64,000 nucleotides of DNA from Aureimonas fodinaquatilis (GTDB lineage Bacteria > Pseudomonadota > Alphaproteobacteria > Rhizobiales > Rhizobiaceae): assembly GCF_008369445.1 (NCBI RefSeq), contig NZ_VTWH01000001.1, positions 868,001-932,000 of the forward strand, given 5' to 3'. Both the position numbers and the translations under genes were made by a program. Under the pieces are notes generated by a model. It had not been told where the DNA came from and did no database searches. It was given only the letters and a program-made list of their open reading frames with translations. This document shows, one piece after another, positions 52,477-59,572 of the stretch (position 1 is its first letter; the number at the start of each line of letters is the position of its first letter).

Positions 52477-52501
52477 AACATTTGACCAGAGGGATGGTTC
52501 C
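52477..52501 (-). promoter_or_regulatory. EcfG-type stress promoter upstream of PRC-barrel gene
   Basis: On the minus strand GGAAC (52501-52497) and GTT (52479-52477) are 17 bases apart, the spacing and sequence of general-stress promoters recognised by EcfG. It points to the PRC-barrel gene at 52293, giving a leader of about 170 bases. Confidence 0.6.
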
Positions 52502-52571
52502 AGCCATCACAAATATGTCAAGGTTATAATTGCACTGTTGGCGGTAGCTGCAGCATTGGCGGATCGTTTCG

Positions 52572-53507
52572 ATGAAATTTCATGTCATTCTCAATCAGCA
52601 GGGCGGAACTTTACGAACCGCCAATATGGATATGCTCTGCGCACTGCTGCGTGACGAGTTTATGCTGCACGGACATATAGTTGATATAGAAGTTCTCGAC
52701 AGTGCAGACATTGAGGCTGCTTTAGAAGCCGCATCTCGCCGAACAGATATAGATGGTGTTATTGCGGGCGGGGGAGACGGGACGATTTCCTGTGCTGCGG
52801 GAGCATTGGCCGGAACCGAGCTTGCTTTGGGCATCCTGCCCGCTGGCACCATGAACTTGTACGCTCGAACGCTGCAAATTCCGTTGGAACTGTCCGCTGC
52901 CATTCACGCCCTAGCGGCGGGAACCGTTGCGAGAGTTGACATAGCTTCGGTGAACGGCAAGCCATTCGTCCATCAATACGCAGTGGGGATGCATGCTCGC
53001 ATGGTGCGCATGCGCGAAAAACTGAACTATGCATCAAAAGTCGGAAAAATCTGGGCGTCGACGCGGGCCATGGCGCTTACATTGCAGAAATTGCCGATGC
53101 TGCAATTGAAACTGAATGTAGAGGGCCGGTCGGAGACGATTGTCACCCCTGCAGTGGCTGTGTCCAACAATCTCTACGGCACCGGTCACCTGCCATTTTC
53201 AGATGATCCTGCTGGTGGTGTATTGGGAGTTTATATCTGTCGAGGCACGACCAGAAAAGAACTGGCACAACTGGGCCTGGATGTCTGGCGCGGACGGTGG
53301 AAAGACAATCCGTCGCTCAGCGTCGTGACCACTGACAAAATCGAGATTGTCTACCCTGGCATAAACTTTCACAAGCGCGCCGTGCGGGACGGCGAGCTCG
53401 AAGATCTTGCGAGCCATTCAACCATCATCATTGAGCCGAAAAAGCTGAAAGTTCTGGTTCCGGATGAAGCGTCTTATCTGTCCGCTTCACCGTCACCAGC
53501 ATTGTAG
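52572..53507 (+). CDS. Diacylglycerol/lipid kinase family protein (YegS-like)
   Basis: A 311-residue protein with the DAGK catalytic domain: DGVIAGGGDGTISCAAGALA is the nucleotide-binding motif and LALGILPAGTMNLYARTLQI the following conserved part. The C-terminal half is the beta-sandwich of YegS-type kinases (SNNLYGTGHLPFSDDPAGGV). It probably phosphorylates a lipid alcohol at the membrane. It is divergent from the PRC-barrel gene and convergent with the next gene, which it overlaps by 34 bases. Confidence 0.88.
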   Translation: MKFHVILNQQGGTLRTANMDMLCALLRDEFMLHGHIVDIEVLDSADIEAALEAASRRTDIDGVIAGGGDGTISCAAGALAGTELALGILPAGTMNLYARTLQIPLELSAAIHALAAGTVARVDIASVNGKPFVHQYAVGMHARMVRMREKLNYASKVGKIWASTRAMALTLQKLPMLQLKLNVEGRSETIVTPAVAVSNNLYGTGHLPFSDDPAGGVLGVYICRGTTRKELAQLGLDVWRGRWKDNPSLSVVTTDKIEIVYPGINFHKRAVRDGELEDLASHSTIIIEPKKLKVLVPDEASYLSASPSPAL

Positions 53508-53776
53508 GTGTGGCCACCTTCAGCCAGAAGAGCCAGCGCCTCGTTGATCTGCTCCAGCAAGCCGTCAGGATACGGATTCAAATCCGTATCGTCCCGCTCT
53601 CCCAACGCCTTGGCCCAGACATGCAATCGGGCGTGCTTCTCGTCAACCGGCATGGTTTCGTCGGATAACAAGGCTTCTATTTCTGCTGCATCAACTTCCG
53701 GCATTGCCTCCTGCGGCTGGACCTCTTCGTCAAGCGCTACCACGAAACCCTCACCTTTAACCTCTGTCACTGTCAT
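53474..53776 (-). CDS. Small acidic hypothetical protein
   Basis: A 100-residue, strongly acidic protein (MTVTEVKGEGFVVALDEEVQ; DAAEIEALLSDETMPVDEKH) with no cysteine, signal or membrane segment. I do not recognise a family. GGAG six to nine bases before the ATG at 53776 supports this start; the frame is open further up to 53824. It overlaps the lipid kinase 3' end on the other strand and sits in a minus-strand run of small genes next to the stress sigma factor. Confidence 0.55.
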   Translation of the reverse strand: MTVTEVKGEGFVVALDEEVQPQEAMPEVDAAEIEALLSDETMPVDEKHARLHVWAKALGERDDTDLNPYPDGLLEQINEALALLAEGGHTYNAGDGEADR

Positions 53777-53826
53777 TTTCGGCTCCAATTCTGTTATTGG
53801 GGCATATAGGTCGTTGTTGATCAAAC

Positions 53827-54069
53827 CTATTGGGGAGTAGCGGCAGGCGGGCTGACAATACCAGTATTTGCTGGCTGTTCGGGCGCCGTGCTTGGATCGG
53901 ATGTCGCTGCCGGGGTGCCGCCTATGTTCTCGTCAGGAAGAATTTTTCCGTAGATGCCAAGACCCGCAAAGACGACAAGACAAAGTGCCAACGCGGTCAG
54001 AAGCATAACCAGCACACGGCTGCCCTTGCGGCCCTGACGTGCATCATTTGTTCTGATTTTTTCGGCCAT
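53827..54069 (-). CDS. Small single-helix membrane protein
   Basis: An 80-residue protein: charged N-terminus MAEKIRTNDARQGRKGSRV, one helix (VLVMLLTALALCLVVFAGLG) and a Pro/Ala/Thr-rich outer tail. Unknown function. The start at 54069 has GGGAAA upstream. It lies 50 bases past the acidic gene and is in the same orientation as the holin-like and DUF883-like genes. Confidence 0.6.
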   Translation of the reverse strand: MAEKIRTNDARQGRKGSRVLVMLLTALALCLVVFAGLGIYGKILPDENIGGTPAATSDPSTAPEQPANTGIVSPPAATPQ

Positions 54070-54187
54070 CTGTTTTTCCCGTTGTTTGCTGTTCAAGAAA
54101 ATTAACGGATGACGGAAGGATTCGATCCGCATGTGCCGCGATAATGAGCAAAATTATTCCGCTCGCCGCAACGCCGCGAGCGGTCAT

Positions 54188-54628
54188 TTATCTCGTGTTG
54201 CGGCGGGACGCATAAGCTCTCACGGCTGCCCATACCGCCAGGCCGGCGACGGGAATGAGCACCAAACCTTTGCGGCGCTTCACTGAGCGCAAAAGCGACG
54301 GCGCGTTCGCAAGGGCGGCAACACCGGCGATAGACGCCACGTCACGCTGCAACCTGTCGCTGGCGCGCTCTTTCGGAGGGCGCCCAACCACCAGCAATAC
54401 AATGTAAAGAATTGCCAGCAAGACCGCGCAGCCTCCGGCAAAGTACAAAGCCGCAGGCAAAGCCCCAACTGTTTGCGTTAGCCAGATATAGCCTGACACA
54501 ATCAGGAAGAACGCCAGAAAAAACGCCACAAATGCCATGAGGGCGTAAATGATGGCCATCTGGCGCAATCGCGCCAGAAATATTGAGGCCTCGCCCGTGA
54601 AAACCTTGGTGATCAGTTGTCCCAGCAT
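54188..54628 (-). CDS. Membrane protein of the YqjE/phage-holin III-like family
   Basis: A 146-residue protein with an amphipathic N-terminus (MLGQLITKVFTGEASIFLAR), two strong helices (residues 27-83) and a basic C-terminal part ending in one more weak helix (LVLIPVAGLAVWAAVRAYAS). This matches the holin superfamily III / YqjE proteins, which usually accompany DUF883 (YqjD/ElaB) proteins and are not phage genes. Here the DUF883-like gene lies three bases upstream, the same pairing as yqjD-yqjE. Confidence 0.78.
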   Translation of the reverse strand: MLGQLITKVFTGEASIFLARLRQMAIIYALMAFVAFFLAFFLIVSGYIWLTQTVGALPAALYFAGGCAVLLAILYIVLLVVGRPPKERASDRLQRDVASIAGVAALANAPSLLRSVKRRKGLVLIPVAGLAVWAAVRAYASRRNTR

Positions 54629-54631
54629 GGA

Positions 54632-54979
54632 TTAATTTTTGAAGAGTCTGGCATAGAAATAGCCAACCGCAGCAGCAATGAGCACCGCTTTGACAGGCTC
54701 TGCACGCACCTTTTCGCTCAGCTGCTCTTCAAATTCGCCAACAGTCTGTTGGGCCTGACGAAAATATTGCTCGCCAGTGTCCTTCAGGTCGCCGGTCAGT
54801 GAAGAAGCCTGCGCGCGTGCAGAATTTGCCCGGTTTCCGGCCATGCCTTTCAGCGTTTCGGCAATTTGTGTAAAATCTTCCCGCAAACGCTTGACCTGTG
54901 TTTCCAGATCGCCCTCGGCAGCCGGGTTTGCATTTCCCGTCTCGTTAGTCCTGGGAGTGTTGGGTTTGGTGTTCGACAT
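54632..54979 (-). CDS. DUF883-like (YqjD/ElaB-type) protein
   Basis: A 115-residue protein: disordered start MSNTKPNTPRTNETGNANPA, an amphipathic coiled coil (ETQVKRLREDFTQIAETLKG) and a C-terminal membrane helix VLIAAAVGYFYARLFKN. YqjD/ElaB are tail-anchored inner-membrane proteins that bind ribosomes in stationary phase. It forms a two-gene unit with the holin-like gene. A near-consensus EcfG promoter lies about 100 bases upstream, fitting stress control. Confidence 0.8.
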   Translation of the reverse strand: MSNTKPNTPRTNETGNANPAAEGDLETQVKRLREDFTQIAETLKGMAGNRANSARAQASSLTGDLKDTGEQYFRQAQQTVGEFEEQLSEKVRAEPVKAVLIAAAVGYFYARLFKN

Positions 54980-55061
54980 GGAAAAATTTTCCTTTCATTA
55001 GAAAGTCTGGCTTAGACGGCTTGCCGGCAGAACTGCTGCAAATTTCATCCCGCGCCAAGAT

Positions 55062-55086
55062 AATGCACGCAGAAGCGGACGGTTCC
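55062..55086 (-). promoter_or_regulatory. Possible EcfG-type promoter before DUF883-like gene
   Basis: GGAAC (55086-55082) followed after 17 bases by ATT (55064-55062), one change from GTT. It lies between the ecfG stop codon and the DUF883-like gene and points at the latter. Confidence 0.4.
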
Positions 55087-55090
55087 GGTA

Positions 55091-55642
55091 TTACGCAGTA
55101 GGGGCTAGCCCGATAATCTGGGATGAGATTGAATCCGGCCCGTAATCTCCTTCACCCTCAATCGCGAGAACCTCTGTCAGGCGGCTGCGCGCACGCGATA
55201 CCCGACTTTTAATTGTGCCAACAGCACATTTGCAGATTTCAGCCGCTTCTTCGTAGGAAAATCCGGATGCGCCGATCAGCACCAGTGCCTCGCGCTGATC
55301 ATCAGGCAAAGTGTCCAGCGCCCGACGAAAATCCTGAAAGTCCAGATGGCCCATCTGTTCGGGATGGCCCGCCAGTTTCATGGCGTGGATGCCATCAACA
55401 TCCTGAACCTCACGGCCTTTCTTGCGCATCTGAGTGTAGAATTCGTTGCGAAGAATGGTGAAGAGCCAGGCTTTGATGTTGGTTCCAGGCTGAAAGGTTT
55501 TCTGTTTGTCCCAGGCTTTGACCAGAGTTTCCTGCACAAGGTCGTCTGCTCTGTCAGACGAGCCCGTCAAAGAGGTGGCAAATGCGCGCAGGTTTGGAAT
55601 AATTGCAATCAATTCGGCTCTGAAGTCCGATTGCTGGTCCAT
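55091..55642 (-). CDS. ecfG: ECF sigma factor EcfG, general stress response
   Basis: A 183-residue sigma-70-family protein of the ECF15/EcfG group. Region 2 is PNLRAFATSLTGSSDRADDL and AWLFTILRNEFYTQMRKKGR; region 4 is DTLPDDQREALVLIGASGFS with YEEAAEICKCAVGTIKSRVS. It directs RNA polymerase to GGAAC-N16/17-GTT promoters. It lies six bases after nepR, which encodes its anti-sigma factor, on the same transcript; phyR is divergent. This order is the standard alphaproteobacterial locus. Confidence 0.96.
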   Translation of the reverse strand: MDQQSDFRAELIAIIPNLRAFATSLTGSSDRADDLVQETLVKAWDKQKTFQPGTNIKAWLFTILRNEFYTQMRKKGREVQDVDGIHAMKLAGHPEQMGHLDFQDFRRALDTLPDDQREALVLIGASGFSYEEAAEICKCAVGTIKSRVSRARSRLTEVLAIEGEGDYGPDSISSQIIGLAPTA

Positions 55643-55648
55643 CGCGTG

Positions 55649-55852
55649 TCATTCTCCTGTGCCGGATTTTGTTTTTTTCTCGGCAGCATCCAATTGCTCA
55701 AGCAGCGAAAGAAAGCGGTCTGGGACCGGTTCGCTGGCAACATCTTCATAATAGGCTTTCAAACGCTTGCCGATCGCCGAGCCAGCGCTCGTGTCGGGCG
55801 CGCTAGGGCTCTTGTCGAGAGAAGCCTTCGGGGGTCTTTGTTGATGGTCCAA
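55649..55852 (-). CDS. nepR: Anti-sigma factor NepR
   Basis: A 67-residue protein: variable N-terminus, then IGKRLKAYYEDVASEPVPDR and FLSLLEQLDAAEKK, the two-helix NepR core that clamps EcfG and, under stress, is captured by phosphorylated PhyR. The start codon is TTG with GAGG five bases upstream. It is upstream of ecfG in a two-gene operon. Confidence 0.94.
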   Translation of the reverse strand: MDHQQRPPKASLDKSPSAPDTSAGSAIGKRLKAYYEDVASEPVPDRFLSLLEQLDAAEKKTKSGTGE

Positions 55853-56157
55853 TTCAACCTCACAGAATCAAAATCATTCAGAGCGTTTATACCGGTGACC
55901 AAACCGCACGCAGACGTCAACCGCACAATTAGATGTGCCTGATGACCAAAACAGCAAGGACGTAGGTGCCGTTTGTTTTAAGGGCCGGGCAGGTTTACAC
56001 TTGCAGATATGATTGGGTTGCCGGACAAAATAACAAGGTGGCAATCAAAAATATGGCATCTTTATTCGCAAGGGTGTTTGAATTTATACAAACTGCACCA
56101 TATCCGCCGCTGTTACATTGCTGATTCCGGCAAGCTGCCGGTCCAAGGGGAATTTCC
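55853..56157. other. Non-coding stretch between nepR and phyR
   Basis: 305 bases between divergent genes. It must carry both promoters. I found no GGAAC-N16/17-GTT element in either direction, although nepR-ecfG operons are often self-regulated; a TTGACG (55921-55915) and TATAAA (near 55890) on the minus strand are too far apart (23 bases) for a normal promoter. No RNA or repeat was recognised. Confidence 0.4.
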
Positions 56158-56952
56158 ATGCCGATGTCTTCGCGAATAGCGCCCCACATTCCTTATCTGC
56201 GCCGATACGCGCGCGCGCTGACTGGCTCTCAGTCCAGCGGCGATGCCTATGTTGCGGCAGTGCTGGAAGCGCTGATTGCTGATCCTGACCTTTTTGATAT
56301 TGAACAAAGCCCGCGCATTGCTCTTTATCGGCTGTTCTCGTCGCTCTGGCAGTCGCTGACGGTCAACATTCGTGAAGACAGCCCGACATCTGCCTGGGAA
56401 GAGAAAGCCTCGCGCAATCTGCGGGCCATTTCCCCGGCGCCAAGGCAGGCATTTTTGCTGGTAGCGGTAGAAGGCTTTTCGATTGACGAAGCTGCAACCA
56501 TTCTGGGCGTTTCCGAAGCAGAGTTTTCTGCGCTGATTGATCAGGCCAGCACCGATATTGGCGAACAGGTTTCCACCAATATCATGATCATTGAGGATGA
56601 GCCGCTCATCGCGATGGACATCGAGCAGATGGTTGAAAGTCTTGGCCACGATGTAACCGGCATCGCCCGGACCTACAAAGAAGCGATCAACCTTTTTGAA
56701 CAGCAGAAGCCGGGCATGGTTCTGGCCGATATCCAACTGGCAGATGGCTCTTCGGGTATCGATGCGGTCAACGAAATTCTGTCTCGCGTCTCGGTTCCTG
56801 TCATCTTCATCACCGCATTCCCCGAGCGTCTTCTGACAGGTGAGCGTCCGGAGCCGACATTCCTTGTTACCAAGCCATTCAACCCGGACATGGTGAAGGC
56901 GCTGATCAGTCAGGCGCTGTTTTTCGAAACGGATAACGAGCTGGCGGCATAA
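56158..56952 (+). CDS. phyR: Response regulator PhyR (anti-anti-sigma)
   Basis: A 264-residue protein with an N-terminal sigma-like domain (YLRRYARALTGSQSSGDAYV; APRQAFLLVAVEGFSIDEAA) and a C-terminal receiver. The receiver has the acidic pair in IMIIEDEPLIAMD, phospho-acceptor Asp191 in MVLADIQLADGSSG, and FITAFPERL, the FAT-GUY form of the threonine motif. On phosphorylation it exposes the sigma-like part, which binds NepR and frees EcfG. AAGGGG eight bases before the ATG sets the start. Divergent from nepR; an HWE kinase gene follows. Confidence 0.96.
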   Translation: MPMSSRIAPHIPYLRRYARALTGSQSSGDAYVAAVLEALIADPDLFDIEQSPRIALYRLFSSLWQSLTVNIREDSPTSAWEEKASRNLRAISPAPRQAFLLVAVEGFSIDEAATILGVSEAEFSALIDQASTDIGEQVSTNIMIIEDEPLIAMDIEQMVESLGHDVTGIARTYKEAINLFEQQKPGMVLADIQLADGSSGIDAVNEILSRVSVPVIFITAFPERLLTGERPEPTFLVTKPFNPDMVKALISQALFFETDNELAA

Positions 56953-56979
56953 GTGACGTTTCAAGACAGTTTTTGTAAC

Positions 56980-57004
56980 GGAACCGAAAAGGCGCGCGAC
57001 GGTT
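56980..57004 (+). promoter_or_regulatory. EcfG-type stress promoter upstream of the HWE kinase gene
   Basis: GGAAC (56980-56984), 17 bases, GTT (57002-57004), an exact match to the EcfG consensus. It overlaps the left arm and loop of the phyR terminator. The predicted transcript would begin near 57011 and reach the kinase start at 57179. Confidence 0.55.
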
Positions 57005-57028
57005 ATTGATCAAACCGGCGCGCCTTTT
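56987..57028 (+). terminator. Terminator after phyR
   Basis: AAAAGGCGCGC (56987-56997) pairs with GCGCGCCTTTT (57018-57028), an 11-bp stem with a 20-base loop, 35 bases after the phyR stop codon. Confidence 0.7.
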
Positions 57029-57178
57029 GCCGTAATGAAGGGCCTGTTTTAAGAATTCGCCATGCAGCCTGAATGGCAGCATCAAATCTTGTTAGTTGAA
57101 TGGTCGCCCCGTGAATGTTTCAAAAAATGCGTGACACAGGAGTCGCTGACGCGAAGGCGGGGTTGAGGCGTGTAAGTT

Positions 57179-58165
57179 ATGGTTGCGTATAAAGCTCTTC
57201 GCGCATTGGCGAATACGGAAATGGCCCTGTTTGCTCAGGATGAGGGCCTTCGATATCTGTGGATTTTCAATGGTGAAGGCTCATGGCTGGAACTGGCCGC
57301 CAACGGCAAGCGGGACGAAGATTTTTTAGCCCCGGAAAAAGCCCAACAATGCACCGAGCTGAAACGCAAGGTTTTGGCCACTGGAGAGCCAGATCGCTTC
57401 GAACTGCAGATTATGTGCGGTGAAGTGACCAGGTGGTTTGATATTCGCCTTGATGCAGATCGTGATGAGAGCGGCGCAATTATCGGCATCATTGGCGCTT
57501 CCTTGGAAATTACCGAGCAGAAGCAGCGCGAAGCGACCTTGAAGACCTTGCTTCGAGAGCTTTCGCATCGCTCAAAAAATCTTCTTGCCATTATACAAAG
57601 TCTGGCGAGCCAGACGGCGCGACACTCGATCACGGTGCCGGAATTTCTGGTGCGGTTTCGTGGGCGGATCCAGTCGCTTGCCTCATCACAGGATATTGTG
57701 ACCGATACGGACTGGCGGGGGGCCGGATTGGCCGACCTGATCACTCTGCAGGTAGAGCGCTATGCCCCGGATGGCATGCGTCAGGTGCTTGTGAGCGGGC
57801 CAGACGTTTATCTGTCGCCCACTGCTGCCCTGCATGTCGGTCTTGCCCTGCATGAACTGGCCGTCAATGCAGCCTCTTACGGCGCGCTGACAGCTCAAAT
57901 CGGCATAGTGGAAATTCAAACGAAATTTACCGAGCAGGAAGGGCAGCGATGCCTGAGCCTGACCTGGCATGAAAAGAACGGCCCGCATGTCGACCAGGAT
58001 CGTAATACGCGGTTTGGGACATCTACGCTTGAGCGCATCGTTCCCAATTCTGTGAGCGGTTCTGCGGAACTGAGTTACCGTCATGATGGTTTACACTATC
58101 ATCTGATGATCCCGGATACGCAGTTCCATATGATGCAGGACAAAGTTGCCGCAACTCAGGTTTGA
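57179..58165 (+). CDS. PAS-HWE sensor histidine kinase, probable PhyR kinase
   Basis: A 328-residue cytosolic kinase. Residues 1-110 form a PAS domain (LRYLWIFNGEGSWLELAANG; IIGIIGASLEITEQKQREAT). The HWE-type phosphoacceptor is His130 in LLRELSHRSKNLLAIIQSLA; the ATP-binding part has HVGLALHELAVNAASYGALT and LSLTWHEKNGP, the W-x-E that names the group. HWE/HisKA2 kinases beside phyR (PhyK, PhyT type) control the general stress response. There is no membrane segment, so the signal is probably intracellular. An EcfG-type promoter lies upstream, implying feedback. Confidence 0.9.
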   Translation: MVAYKALRALANTEMALFAQDEGLRYLWIFNGEGSWLELAANGKRDEDFLAPEKAQQCTELKRKVLATGEPDRFELQIMCGEVTRWFDIRLDADRDESGAIIGIIGASLEITEQKQREATLKTLLRELSHRSKNLLAIIQSLASQTARHSITVPEFLVRFRGRIQSLASSQDIVTDTDWRGAGLADLITLQVERYAPDGMRQVLVSGPDVYLSPTAALHVGLALHELAVNAASYGALTAQIGIVEIQTKFTEQEGQRCLSLTWHEKNGPHVDQDRNTRFGTSTLERIVPNSVSGSAELSYRHDGLHYHLMIPDTQFHMMQDKVAATQV

Positions 58166-58271
58166 GAAAAAACCATTTTCGCAAATCTGGTGAAATGGCT
58201 CTAGGCGTAGCTTCCTGCCGCGATATATGGGACATACGGATCAGGGACGAAAAGCTGAAAGAACTGTAACT

Positions 58272-58556
58272 ATGAAAAAGCTCCTAATCGTCGGACTAAC
58301 GACATTCACCTTCGCGCTGGCGGGTTGCCAGGCGCCGAGTCAGGATATAGTAGCGCCAGCTGCTGTGGGCGGTCTCGGCGGCGCGGCCATTGGCGCTGCT
58401 GTCGGCGGCGACCTGCAGGGCGCATTGATCGGCGGTGCCATTGGCGCTGGCGCTGGCGCGCTTCTGGGCGCGGCTACCAGCCGTCCGGGCGAGTGCGTCT
58501 ACCGCGATGGTCGTGGCCAGCGTTATGTTGCGCGCTGCCCCGACGGTTACCGGTAA
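58272..58556 (+). CDS. Glycine-zipper lipoprotein
   Basis: A 94-residue protein with lipobox FALAGC after a basic signal start MKKLLIVGLTTF. Residues 30-65 are a glycine zipper (GGLGGAAIGAAVGGDLQGAL, then IGGAIGAGAGALLGAATS), and the tail CVYRDGRGQRYVARCPDGYR has two cysteines that may bond. Such YMGG-type lipoproteins are of uncertain role in the envelope. The ATG at 58272 starts the signal peptide. A strong terminator follows. Confidence 0.8.
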   Translation: MKKLLIVGLTTFTFALAGCQAPSQDIVAPAAVGGLGGAAIGAAVGGDLQGALIGGAIGAGAGALLGAATSRPGECVYRDGRGQRYVARCPDGYR

Positions 58557-58563
58557 CCAATAT

Positions 58564-58594
58564 AAAAGCGGGCGGATTTTCCGCCCGCTTTTTT
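58564..58594. terminator. Bidirectional terminator
   Basis: AAAAGCGGGCGG pairs with CCGCCCGCTTTT over a 5-base loop, followed by more T. It serves the glycine-zipper gene and the convergent HugZ-like gene. Confidence 0.9.
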
Positions 58595-58598
58595 GCAT

Positions 58599-59351
58599 TC
58601 AACTATGCCCGGCTGTAGCGCGGGCCATGCCGACAAATGCCATATGATAATCTTTCCCGGTGGTGATTTCGCTTGGAAACTCTACGCGGAACACTTTGTC
58701 GCCGCGCACAAAATCAGAGCCGAAGCGGTCTATGCTGCCAATCAGCCAGTCTCCCGCCTCGCCACCCGCATGCACAACAATTCGCTCGATAGCATCGGCA
58801 TGGTCGTCGTTCATATGCTCGACCACCCGCTTTTGCGCCGCAACAATATCATCTGCAACAGTTTCTGTCAGATCATCGCGCACCAGCGCATAAGCTTTGC
58901 CAAAACCGCCATTTAACGAAGCATCAGACAGGTTGATGCGGAAAAACCGGAAGTCCGGAAAATCCATATAAAGCCCAGCTTTTGGCTGGCGCAGGAGGAA
59001 GCGAAAGCGGATGCGCTCATAATCCGCATGCTCCTTGCCGATCTCCTCTGCCAGACCATTGACCGTTATGCGGGCATGCGCCAGCGGATCGCCTTTGCCG
59101 GGCTGGCCGAACATAACAGATGCACGCGCGTCATTTTTGAGGCTCTGGCTATGGCCGGAGAGATCGGAAATCAGAATGACCGGATCGCCGGTAATATCGG
59201 GCGCAACCAGCACCCTGCTTGCCAGAGGCGCCCCGGTGTCCGGCACAATGCTGGCCATTGTGGCATGGCGCGCCGTACGAACGAGTTGGCGTGCCTGCGC
59301 CCTGACTTCCTGTGTAACGGGCTGCAAAAGACTGCGAGGTTCCTGGCTCAT
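58599..59351 (-). CDS. HugZ family protein (pyridoxamine-phosphate-oxidase fold plus DUF2470)
   Basis: A 250-residue protein. The N-terminal split-barrel flavin-type domain (QARQLVRTARHATMASIVPD; PVILISDLSGHSQSLKNDAR) is followed by a DUF2470 domain (RVVEHMNDDHADAIERIVVH; YHMAFVGMARA). This two-domain form is that of HugZ heme-utilisation proteins, which bind or break down heme; many relatives are untested. The heme-ligand histidines cannot be assigned by eye. No heme uptake genes are nearby. Convergent with the glycine-zipper gene. Confidence 0.85.
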   Translation of the reverse strand: MSQEPRSLLQPVTQEVRAQARQLVRTARHATMASIVPDTGAPLASRVLVAPDITGDPVILISDLSGHSQSLKNDARASVMFGQPGKGDPLAHARITVNGLAEEIGKEHADYERIRFRFLLRQPKAGLYMDFPDFRFFRINLSDASLNGGFGKAYALVRDDLTETVADDIVAAQKRVVEHMNDDHADAIERIVVHAGGEAGDWLIGSIDRFGSDFVRGDKVFRVEFPSEITTGKDYHMAFVGMARATAGHS

Positions 59352-59418
59352 GATTCGACCTTAAATGTGAGTATTTTGATCATATATCATTTTGAGTTGC
59401 TGTTGGCCTAGTGTGTTT

Positions 59419-59509
59419 GAGACCATCACGCCTTCACTAGAAGCGAATGACTTTTCGTCTTGACGCATTGTCCTGTCGTTGAAACGATTCCGTTTCAACG
59501 GGAAATGCT
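59419..59509 (-). repeat. RIME-like palindromic repeat, copy 7
   Basis: On the minus strand: AGCATTTCCCGTTGAAACGG...; core CGTTGAAACG-attc-CGTTTCAACG is a perfect 10-bp hairpin (59477-59500). ACAGGACAATGCGTC follows, as in copies 2 and 4, then GAAGGCGTGATGGTC near the other end. It lies between the divergent HugZ-like and apbC genes. Confidence 0.7.
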
Positions 59510-59572
59510 TTATGTCTCACCGTACCAATTGGTAACTGACACTGACTTTTCTGTTGTCCGGGAGTTTTCCTC

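Noticed and set aside
54188-54628. Holin-like gene as sign of a prophage
   Set aside because: No lysin, integrase, capsid or tail gene is near. The DUF883 neighbour shows it is the chromosomal YqjE-like type.
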